From NCBI GenBank assembly GCA_903772945.1, contig CAICTM010000871.1, positions 1 through 44,651 on the forward strand: DNA of 44,651 nt, written 5' to 3'. The first letter of the stretch is position 1; every line of letters starts with the position of its first letter. The DNA is from Seminavis robusta. Its lineage: Eukaryota > Bacillariophyta > Bacillariophyceae > Naviculales > Naviculaceae. Under the pieces are notes generated by a model, which worked only from the letters and a program-made list of their open reading frames with translations, searched no databases and was not told where the DNA came from. This document shows, in pieces, positions 21,908-33,900 of the stretch. The position numbers and the translations under genes were made by a program.

Positions 21908-24900
21908 TCACAGCCATGCCTGATAGCTGGTTGGCATGGTGGCTAGCTTGTCAGGCCTCGAAGCAATTTCAATGAGGTCTCTCACTTTCTGGTCGATGGG
22001 ATCCTTGGCCGTGTTTGCTGCCTTGGTACTAGATTTGCTGCCACTCTCACGCAGGGAACACTCAGCAAACCGCATTTGCATATAATAAACGTTTTTTGAT
22101 ACCCTGTCGGCCAGCTGCTTCTCTAGCTCCTGAAGCTTAGAATCACTCTTGGCCATGGACTTGCAGTACCAGGCAACTATATCGTCCCGCATCAGGAGAC
22201 GCCAGATTGGATCAAGCTCGTCCTTGGACGATCTCGCTGCCTCTGCAACTGTTGCCATTGATGTAACAAATCGACCACTCAAGAACGGCAAGCCCAGAGA
22301 TGTACGGAGATTTGGTGTCATTCGAAAGGGAATAGTTCTGCTCTCAATGAAACCTAGCCATGAAGAGCGGAATGAGAAGATTTGTTCAGTTGGCACCAAT
22401 TCTAAACCTTCGTACTCCACAGTCATCGCAAGCAGACGTACCTTGGTTGTTATAGGAGACGCGAAAATCTGGACTTTGAACCCTGCCATTAGTTTGCGAG
22501 AAGACAACACGTGAAGGATTGCGCTCCACGACAGCGAAAACATACTGTAAGAGTGAGTTGGCTGCAAACTGGTCCGCAAATGACCTTCGAAAATTAAAGA
22601 CGGCCTCAGGGTTGCCCAAGGATGCAGACATGTACTGGAGCATGATTTGATCCTCCGTTCTCTCACATGCTTTTTTGAGCACTTCAACTCGTAGAGCGTC
22701 CGCCGAAACTGTCTGTTGGTTCTCTTGCTCCTCCTGCTTTCTACTCTGTGCCTTTGCCAGTTCAGTATTGAAGAAGTTGACAACGGCATTAGGATCTTCT
22801 CCATCAGCCAGACATTTTCGCTTGTAAATTTCGTCGAGTGAAATTCGTGAGCTGGAATCGGCTGTCATCCGCAAACGCTGAGCAACCGGGATCACAGCCG
22901 TTGGCTCCAGGGAAAGGTCCCTCCGTAAACTGCGCCAATTCTTGCGCAAAAATTTGTCTAGAACAAAGTGCGTCTGGGCCACTCGTTCGTCTGTTCTTGT
23001 CCAGTAGGGAATTGCAAACTGCAGGAGGAAGTGATAGGTCGACCCATCACTGCCCAAAAGGCTGACTCTTCGAACAAGATGCTCTCGCCGGAGAACACTA
23101 ATAGTTGGCCCGAAGCTCACAAGTTTGGCGTGTAGCTCAGGACACGGCTTCAAGTCTGACGTTGAGGTACAATTTGGTGGATACATTCCTGGAAAGAGAC
23201 CATGCAGATGAGGGAACCCATAGGAGAACCGATCTCGAGCCGTGGCGAAGCCATAGCTGATCCGACGTACCTGGTATTTCCACAATGGAGGAGCCTCCAC
23301 CATAGTGCCCACCGACACCTTCTTGTGCGGCGGCAGCAATCACGGCATTCGCAGCATTTGTCGCCGCTTTCCTGGCCGCTGCTTCGGAAGAGGATGTGGT
23401 TGACTGATTCGACCTTCCCTCGGTTTCAAACTGACTTCGCGGGCGCCCATTGTACTTGGCGCTGCTAGTCGTGGTGTCACACGCACCTGCCCATAGATCG
23501 GGTGCGTCCGCGGCAAACAAGGAGAGTGAGCGAGAAGATTCCAACAGAGGAAGCTCCACTGGTGTCAAAGCAACTTGTCCCTCCAGCCTCCTCCTCCATC
23601 CCTTCAGAATGGTCAAATACTCTTCGAGACTCAGCTGTGGCCCCTTTTCCGGCTGTTCTTTCTCGGAAGAAACCTTGAAGTCCGTTTCGAATTTGGATTT
23701 GTACCTGACTTTGAACTCGGCGGTCTTCCTTGCTCTCTCGTCGTTCCTGCTAGAGCCACCATCTGAGGTGGGCCGAAAGAATTTGACAGCAATTCTACCT
23801 ACCGTCTTGGCCACTGAAGCAAGCATGGTGTCCGCATCATCGCCTTTTGTCGCATCTTGAGAGTCTGCTCGCTCGATCAAAGCAGTGATCGTTGAAAGAA
23901 GCTCTTCTTCGTAAGATGGTCGGAACTTGACGATGAGCTCCTCCAGGATCGATTCAAGTGAGCTCCACAAGGAAGCATGAGACCGTCTCAGAGTCGACAT
24001 CATGTCTTCTGCGTATGAAACCGACCCCATGTGCCCACCAGGGGTGGGCGGGGCTCCCTTAGATCTCTCAACGTCACGACGTTCCAAGTAGAAGGACCTC
24101 AGAGCGTAGTAAACGGCCTGAGGATACAGTTTCACAAGCTGAACAAGAATGGCCTTTGCTGCGCGTCGCTCGTTGCGGCAGAGACAAGATAGCAAATATG
24201 GCGTCCACGCTAACCAAACCCACGGAGGCAGCTCCCCCCCTCTGTTCTCGAGGGTTTGGCAAAGAACCCCTGGTGATGCGCCATCTTTCACCAGCATAAG
24301 TAAACACTTTGGCAAATGAATCCTAGCCCAGTCTTCGGTGGTGAGTTGGATGGCTTCGAACTGTAGCGTAGGCAGCCAAGAGGAGCGAACAGCATGTCGA
24401 AAGGAAGCAGCTTTGAGCAACTGACATCGATTGAGGCCGACTCAAGCCTCAAACTTGGTGTACTTACATAGCAGCCCATGCTTTGAGCAAGATACTGGGC
24501 AACCTTCTTTGCCGTGTTGGCCCTCGTTTCCTGTTTGGAGATGGCATGCATTACGGAGTGGGTTAGGTTGGTACTATTGACCAATGATATATTTGGGCGA
24601 GTGACAAATAAATGTACCTTGCTTGGCTCTGACCCGCTTTTGGCGGCGGTCTGTTCCATCTGCTTCTCTGTTAGTGCGCCCAGATGGCTGCACAACCCTC
24701 CCCAGCTGACCCATGCACGGGCATGAGATGGACATACTTGTACAGAATGACAGAAAGCCTGGTTGGATTTTGACCTCAAACCCAGAGAAGCTAGGAAAAC
24801 GGCCTTCAATCGGAACAGTTCGCTCTTTTGCTTTGCATCAAAGAACGAAAGGTTGGTGGTGTTGATGAGATTCAATCCTCCCGTTCTTTCTAAATCAGAT

Positions 24901-27900
24901 TCAGCACTATCATAGATCAGGATCTGTTCGCGTAGCTTGTGAAAAGCATCGTTTACGTCCATCGAGCGATTGCCAGTCAACTTATTCAAAAACTGCAGAG
25001 CCACAGTTCGCTCTCCTTGCTTTCTGCCTGTCTTGGCAATTCGGATAGCGGTCCAAGGTTTGTCGTGTAGCGTCGCTAGCGTATTTGGTTCGCTCCAGTG
25101 AAAGTTGCGAGTCACCGCATTGAACATATGTGATCGCCATGTGAACACATCGTCCCACATGGTCAGCTTGTCGCAATCGTTTGGCAAGCGATGCCTCCAT
25201 GCACTGTGTTCAACATGAAAACAAGACTGAGCCTTTGATCTGCCGCAAAGCTGCAAACCACATATCAATGCACTTACTTCAAGAGGTTTTTCAAATCCGG
25301 CAATGTCCTCCCAGAGGAGTGGTTGCTCGTTTCTACCATCATTTGACCCGATTCTCGTATCTCCACAAGTCGATGAAACTGGTGGAGCAAAGCAGAATGA
25401 GAAGAGCTAGCCCGGGATATTTTCGGTAGCTGCTGCCACCTGTAGAGGCACAACTGAGCTGCCTGTGCATGACTGTTTTCGACCTCGCTATGTTTCCCGT
25501 TGGCTACGGAGAGCAGAGCATCACATATCTTCACCATAGGATCTCCTGCTTCCATTGCGGTGATTAAAGCTGGCGATGCCACCTGCTCTCTGACTTTATC
25601 CCATTGTTGAGCCTTCCAAGCTGACTCTAGCTGTAAACGTGGATTCTCAGACAGCTTGGCATAGGTTGCAACCACGCCTCGCTGGCAGAGTTCTTGCTGG
25701 AGTTCGATCCAGCGCTCCTCCCACATTGATAGTTCAAAGTCGCTGGGATTTTGAGCTTGAGGCTCGTCTGCTTGGTAGCCATGCACTAGCTTGCTGTAGG
25801 CTTCTGAAGCAGCGAATGCCCCCTTTTGCTCCAATGAGATAGCCCTTTTTGAGGCCTGTAATTTACACGACGCATCGGCAAGAGACATCCAGAGCTCCCA
25901 GTCGCCCAAGTTTCGGCAACATTGGAACATTGCCGATAGCGTTTCAGGTGCTGGCTTCCCAGAGCCCATGTCAGCATTGTTGGCTTTGAGGATGGTGTAC
26001 TGCTGCTCAAGGAGCTCAAGCACTTGATACCAACAATTGTAATTGCTCGCCAGATAGACCAGCAGATGCGCATCCAGCATTGGTCTGGGCCGTAGATTCG
26101 CGACTGCGGCAAGAAGGAGTTGAACAACATTACTTGGTGCCTGTTCATTTGGGCTGCCCCTACTCAGTCTCATACATTGTGAATGGAAGGGCTTGGCAAG
26201 TAACTTTTCGAGAGCAGGTGCAAAGGCAAGTCGCATGCCGTCACTAGGAAGCGCATCCCATGCAGCAGGGAGAAGTATGCCGAAGAGATCGCTGCACAAG
26301 GTTGTGTTCCCATGGGCAAGCACTTGCAGCGACGGTATGACAGCATTTGAGGTGGTTTGCAATTTCGCAACAACATCATAAAACGAGGACAAAGCTTCCC
26401 GTGCAAGTTCCTTCCCAGCTCCAGACGAAGTGTCCCATTTCGGTGTCGGCAGCCATGGTTCGGAACTCTCTCCTTTCCTCCCTATTGTCGTGCATGACTT
26501 CAACAAAACTTCCACAAAAATGACAATCCAGCAGCGATTTGAGATGCCTTCATAGTCGCTGTGAAGCAGATGCCAGAGAATGTCTTGGACACTTCGAGAG
26601 GATTCCGTACCCGACGCCTGGGCAGCGTGCAGAGACAAGAGTTCACCGCGGAGTTTGCGATTGGGGGTCAAGAGACAAGCTGTAAGTGCTCGCCGAATCA
26701 TTGACTCTTCGCTGTACGGATCATCCGCATCAGCTTCAGACTTGGCAAGAGCTCTTCCCATTCGTAGACTCTTTATGACAAAGTGCGCAATCAATTCAGC
26801 CAGTGGTTGCGCGTCTACGTCCGAAAGACCATTGAGAATGTCGAATGATGCGATCTTCCACAAGAAGAGTTGCCGTTCTCTGTTTGTAAGCGCTCCACCA
26901 TGGAGCAGCCAACCCCCAACAACCTTTACAGCAGCCATCAAGAGCCGTACATCGTCACTGTTGTCGAGAATGCTACTGAGCATGTGAAACAGCATTCTTC
27001 GATTCTCCGATAAACTGAAGGGCACATTGCTTGACTCGAACAGGCGTACCACAGTCACCAAGCCTTTGAGAGGCGATGTTGAGTTCGCAAAACCTTGCTT
27101 CGACGTGATGGGCCTTGCCACGATACCAGGAATGTTGGGGCTTGGATCCTCTATCTCGATACTGTCCAATATACCTTCCGTGGGAGTGGGATGCATATGA
27201 GGGATCGCCGAAGTCCCTGCTTGATGCGCATGCCCAGCTCCTTGACGCTTTTTTGCGGATATACTGGCAAGGTGCTTCCTCAACAGACGAGATCCAAGCG
27301 AGAGAAGAGCTCCCGTGAAAACAGCAAAGCAGTCCTTTCGAATTTGGCAGATCTCCTCGATGATCGTTAGGGCAAACTGAATCGGCTGTGACTCACTATC
27401 GCGCGCATCACTGGCCTCCGCCGGCACCTTTTCTTTGCCCCGAGACCCAGAAGGTCGACTCTGTTCACTTACAGATGAACTGCAACTAAACTCATCGGGT
27501 CTTGCTATCAGGCCTTCGAGCAACGAGTTCACAAAAGGCACCAATTCTGTGCAGATTTCGATATGAGTCAAACTGGATCGGTACAAGCCCACCGTGAAGT
27601 TTCGCAGCTTGGAGTGTAACTGATAGCCCTCGCTCAAACAGGCATGTCGGAAACATGATCCAAGAATTGTTTTCAGCAGACTCCCGTTCTCTACCAGAAA
27701 CTTGTTTTGGGGCGCTTCCTCCATTAAAGCCGTGAAAATGTCCAGGCAGGCCAACAACATCTCTGTAGTCACCAGCTTGGAATCATTTTTCTTTCCTTCA
27801 GCTGTTGATAGTGTTGCCTTCATCGACACACTCCGAGGTGACTTGGCCTTTCCAGCTCCGTGCTCAAGCTCCTTCAGATTTGATATCTCCAGCGCCATTT

Positions 27901-30900
27901 CTTCTTTGCACAAGTTCACCACCTTCTCAAAATAGATAGGCCGAATCAAGCAGTTCTCCCAATTTTTTAGTACCGCACGAAAGGTCTTCATTGTTCGTAC
28001 GTCCAAGTTTAGGACCCCAGCATCCACCTTTGGGTCTGCACAAAGAATCTTGAGCCGCAAGAGGAAATTGCCGATTGTTTCGATCTGGACACCATCCAAC
28101 AAGCAACAGCACTTCCATGTTTCAGCGGCATGCAGTCTTCATAATAATACATAACGCTTGGTTCTTCCACTTACCATACTCTTGTCCAAGAGAGTCGTGG
28201 CAAACTTTCTCTTTCTTCCCCTCCCCGTCCCTTTCTGATCAGAATCAGATTGTTCTCCCCATTCATCCCACTGAAGCAACAGGTCCACTATCGAAACCGC
28301 CAGTGCTCTATTCTCTGGCAATGAGTTGGGTGGAAGACCCAACCGGTTCAATGAGTTGACCATGTACCGGAAAAAAGTCGCCCTTTCTGCTGCAAATACA
28401 TCTGCATTTTCTACAATCGTGTGCCAAATGTGTGCCAACTGCGGGACACTGCCGTCTTCAAACGTTATTCTGCTTGTACATTCAATGCTCTTCTTGAAGT
28501 CTTCTTTGGACAACCTCTTCTTCAAGGCCGGAACCAACAGCCCCAATGCTTTTCGTACCAAGTTCTTGCCCTCTTGTTGGTGCAAACGAAGCAGGGCAGT
28601 ATACACTTGGAGAATTACACTTGGTTTCGTCTCAAACAGAGATATCAGATGAGCAACAACAATGTATCCCCAGGCCTTGCAGATAGCATCCTCGCTTTTG
28701 ATGAAAGTCCAGCAGAACCGAATGACGTCCTTTTGATACTCTTTCATCTGTTGTGGAGCAATGGTCAACATGGAGTTGGTCACTCTTAGTAGCTCCACTG
28801 CCAAGGCTGCCCCACAGTTCGTTGGTCGGCCCTTGTCAAACAAAACTTCTTTTGTGAACTTCTGAATCATACCCGCATCAACCAATGCCTGCGTGTCTGC
28901 TGCCACCTGGTCAATCTGCATTTTATCCTTCTCTTCTGGTGGGTCGTCTTTAGTGGGCTTGGCTCCTGGCACGTCATCAGTAGGCGATAGAAGTGGTAGC
29001 AATAGCAACTGAATCGAGAAAGCTTTCGTTTCCTCAGTGGATTCACCGGCCAACAGGGTAAAAAAGCGTTGGACCAATTGCTTCTTTTGGGCAAGCTGTA
29101 AGTTTCGTACCGTGTCACAGAGAAAGAAGCGGACCAGCGAAAAATCCCGTGTCGATGGTTGGAGGAAGATTCGAATTAGCTCAAACAAGACGTCCACATC
29201 GTTTGGAAAGGACTGGGCGTATTTCATCAGGAATGTGACAAGAATTGATGATTCCTCGTGGTATCGCGGAGACACATTCTCTTCATGGAGGAGTCTAAGA
29301 TAGCGCCCCTTTGATCGCCACAACCTGTCAGAAGACAACATTGGTCAGGATCATTGTTATTGACAAAACATCGCATTAATTTTATCAACAAAAGACATAC
29401 CACCGCAAAGCCCGAACCACGTCGTTGTGCTCTTGGAGATACTTGCTGTCGTTCGAAATAAGAGTTCCAATCAATGAGAAGCCTTGATGTTGCAGCTCAA
29501 GACTCTCTGTGAGTTGGAGGAAGGCAGGAGGAAAAATAATATCAGCTGAGTGGCTTCAAAAGGCGACCTGACATAAACGATCCCGGCTTTTACCTGTGTT
29601 CATGGGACGCAGGGTCGATGAGGCTGACCCCGACTCGTTTTTGCTCCCTGGTTTTCCAAACTCGGCGGCAAATCGTTGCTTGGCCTCAGTGAGGTCTCGT
29701 GTTCCCTTATCCAGTGCGGCTTTTGCAGCATTATACTGTTTTGGATCTTTTTGTGCACTTTCTTTTGCTCTAGAGAATGCTTGCTGCAGTGCCTGCAATT
29801 TCTTTTTCTTTACTTCGAGATCCTGTTTCAGAATTGATTCAGGGTGAACTGGAGGAGCGGACTCAGTTTGAATGCCATGCAACTGAAACAACTCGACAGT
29901 GCTCGATCCGGGTTTTGGCGACGATGCCGCTGCTGACAATGCTGTGCTGGGTGTAGTTGGAGCCTTCTCGGATCGAATTATGGCGAGAGGTCGCTCCATT
30001 GCTAAGTTGAGCATCATTACAGAACACTGTCGCCCACTAAGGTATGATCGCAGTGCGACGCATTCGTCCAGCCTGACAATGTGCTGGAACAGTTCGCTGT
30101 AGATTGGTGCCTTCAAGCGTTGAAAGAAGAATCCCACGGTATACTGACAGTGCTTGTTCAAGTAACGAGCAAGTGGCCGTCTGTATGGGGAGGAAACAAA
30201 GTGGCCGTTGAATCCTGGTAAGTAAGCTTCCAGTTTGATTGTCGTTTTCACAAGTGGCTCCACAAACTGTGAAGCGTGTGGCAGGAGTGAGAACAGATCA
30301 ATAATGGCAGCAGCAACACAAGGCTCTTGGCCTGGAGTCCAAATCTTTTGAGATTTGATGGAGGAAGGGTCGGTCCATTTCTGGAGATGATCCAAAAGCT
30401 TCTCGCCCAAAGTCTTGTTGAACCAAGAAGAAAGCAACGAAAGGAGTCTGGAAAGCCCTCGTAGCAATGGGACAGAGAGCTTTGTATGTTCTCGGAGGTT
30501 GAGAAGAACTGTTGTTGGTTGCAGTATAGCTAGATGTGTGAGGAAGTTACAGCAGTAGCATGGAAGAGCTCAATGAGCATAATCTTGCACTTGCCTGGAC
30601 GAATGCATGTCTGAAGAAGCTCCTTCGGCAATCTGGACTTTTGACCTTGACCCTCCGTGGCACTGAGAGTCAAGGTTTCATGCAAAGCTTCGTGTGCAGC
30701 CACCACCGCTGGGACAGGGTTTGAAACCAGCGAGCGGAACAGAAGCGAGACAACGTGGGGCCGAATATTTCCTGGCATGACGTCCGAGATGGGAGGGAGA
30801 CAGTTTGAGCGCAGTTCTACCAGGACAAGCTACAAGGCGAAACTACTGCTGGCTGGCTTACCTATTGGCGTTTGGGACTGAGACTCGAAAAACTTTTGGG

Positions 30901-33900
30901 GCTGCCCCTTAATCACCGACCGCAACAATGAGATGGATGATACACGGAGCTGGACGCCATCAGGGAGCTCTTCGGGGATAACAAATGTGACTCCTTCAAC
31001 CTTCAGGAGACACTCTCTGCGACGGAAGATGGCAGACGCGTGAGAAGGGGACTTTTCCTGTCTTTGGTTGCCTTGGGTCGACTTCTTCCCACTCGAAGCC
31101 TTTCCGTTCTTGTCAACAACGTAGCTTAAAGCAGCATCCGACATTTCGCCGTCAGCAACGGAAGACATTTTCAACAGCTCGGAGAGGAACGCGAGTTGGT
31201 GTGAATCAGTGAGTGGGAGAGTGGAGCTAGCTTGATTGACGATAAAGGCCAAGGCTTCTACCGACGAAACCTGCTCTTGTAGGGGAAGAAGCCGAAGAGA
31301 CCGTGAAAATATCACTCTTCTTATCAACGAAAGGTGCTTCGTAAAGATGCTTGCTTTTGAGTCACTTGGTTCAGCCGGGATAAAGTGCTTCAGCAAGAAC
31401 CTCGCCGCGGCCCTATTAGCAGAAACGACACTATCTGAGACACGTGCCAGGATCGACAAGATGCTTTACGTTCGTCGCAAACTCTCTCACTTACCGCACA
31501 ATCTGCTTTGGTGACGCCAGTTCAGATAGGGCCATCTGAAGAACTGAGGGGGACAGATTTTGCATCTTCTGGTTGACTCGAGCCGTGTCAGCGCTTTCCT
31601 TTGGAGGTGCCGACTCCTTGCCAGACGTCACAGCAAGAGCGTCCCAGACTAAACCGTTTTCTGTGTTCATCCCATTTGGCCGGCCATAGAGGCGACAAGA
31701 CAGCTTCACAAAGAATCGAAACGCCTTGATTGATGTTGTTGACAGTTCCCGTGGAACATTCTTGAGAACAAAGAAGGCAACCATCATGATCTCTTGTTCG
31801 TACTTGAGACCCCAGAAACTCCCGAGCACCTCCAAAATCATGCAGATTGCATCATGCACACCTTCGTGGCGGTGCCAAGAGTGAGAAAAGCAAACCTCAC
31901 AGAGATGACTCAACAGATTCTCGAAAAAGACAAGGGTGCCACGCTGGAAAAGAGGTTCGACCGAGTCGGGGGATGGTTTTGTCGAGTCTCCAACCGTTGT
32001 AGAGGTGTCTGTCTTCGTTTCTTTTGCCAACATCAGGAGATGCCTCACGACCTCTAAGCCAACTTCACTTGATCGCAGCGAATCCAACGCCAGAAATTCG
32101 CTGAGCGCTTTGTTGAAGGTTAACGGATTAACCGTCCCACAGAGCCGCCCAACAGTAAGGAAGTACCCAAACGGAGTGAGGGATCCATGCCTCTCTTCTT
32201 CCGCACTTTTGTCCCCAGTCTCATCATGAGTTTCGGCCGTATTCTTCGAACCGAAATCATCATCCATTTTCGTTCCATGAGCGTCGATTCTCTGAAAGCA
32301 GCGGTGATAGCTAAGAACAACATAAAACACGTGGGAAGCGAACCCTTTGAGGTGAACATCGGGTTCACTTCCCATGTCAGGAACGATACAGCTGTACAGC
32401 ACACAAAGGGTGATGCATTGCAACTCTTGATTCCGCGCTTGAGCAATGTGATCATTTGAGCTTGGGCGGTGGTCGGAGACTGCCTCATCACATTCATCTT
32501 CGTCGGTCGCCATAGGGTCAAAGTCAGAATCGTCTAGAAACTTAAAGGAGCACCCCCCTTCATCGCTAACCTCGAGGATGTTTGCAAGCGCCGTTAAGAT
32601 TACTGACAGGCAAGCCTTCGCTTGTACTTGCTTCGTTTGCTCGGTGAAATTAGAGAAGTAGGAGTCAAAATCAACATCTTCGACGTTTATGTCCCACAGT
32701 TTGGTAGGGTCTGCCAGAGACATACCGTCTCCACTAGCCTCGGCACTCTCGGTTGAAGAAGCATCTTGTGGTGGCTTGTTTGCTTTGGTTGCACCTTCCA
32801 TTGCTGCAAACCGTTTCAACATTGCCAGGCAATGATTCAATGGAAGAGGAAGCTCAAAATGGCTGCCCTTGCCCTCATCTTGCTCTTGATTTGAGGATAC
32901 TTTCTCTTCGACAGCAGAAGCAGTCGGCCAAGCACACTCGACTGACAGCGCTGGACGCCACACTTCTTCAATATTGTCGGCTGTACAGATATCCATGGAT
33001 TCTCTGAGAAACCGACGGTTCTTGCCCCCCAGCTTTCCGAGGAGCCTGAGTGTCAAGAGCCCTGACGAGAGCAAAAGCGGAACATCATGGCGTGAGCCAA
33101 TCGTGGTGTGGTTGTGACAACGAGCCCAATACCAGCAACAGAAGGGACAAACCATAGGGGTACGGCGCAGGCTTGAGGTGATAAGTGAGTGCCGTCATCA
33201 GTTGCGTGAACAAAGAGGTTTGCCTTGACATTTCGGGATAAAGGTAGTCCGGGTTGAGGTTCTGAAGAACAAACGAAAGGAAGTTAGATGTACCCCACAT
33301 GCTCGATGACACCAAATGAAGAGCCATCTATAGAAGCAGAAGCATAACTCACGTCCACCCAAAACTCAAGTGTGCGGAGGCTTCGTGTGGAGCATAGTGA
33401 GAACATCAAGTAGTCAGAAACACATAACGTCTCCTTCAAGGATATCTGGCTTCTTTTTGTCCGCCTTACCCAAGATTGACCAAGTCACCCGATCTGGAAG
33501 ACAAGGCTTGGACTATGATTCTGAGCAGTAGATTCATGTGGGGGAGAAGTGAAGATAACCGAGCTGGAATGGTCAAACACAACTCAACACATGTGTTCCT
33601 GATGAGGCGGCATTTTGTCGCATTCATTACCCGATACAAACCATTCAGCGCCGCTGGGATAAGCGGCAGTAGTTCTTTGTAGGATTCTTCGAACTTTCCT
33701 GCAGAGATCGATCTGAACACGTAACGAAGCAGCATGCAGTAACTGTCTGGCCAGTGGTCTGACTCTTCCATCGATGACCGAAGGCAGGTCGCAACAATGA
33801 CGCGTAGATGTGGACGAACTGCAGCTTCATTTTCAGAGTACAGAGTCAAGGATTTCAACACCCGCTCAAAGAGCTGCAAGTAAGTTCCTGCTTTTGTTTC

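Noticed and set aside
33085..33153. Apparent frameshift in TRRAP near 33150
   Set aside because: A 91-nt intron (33062-33152) with a GTTTGT donor and CGTCAG acceptor restores the frame at a conserved block, so no frameshift is needed.
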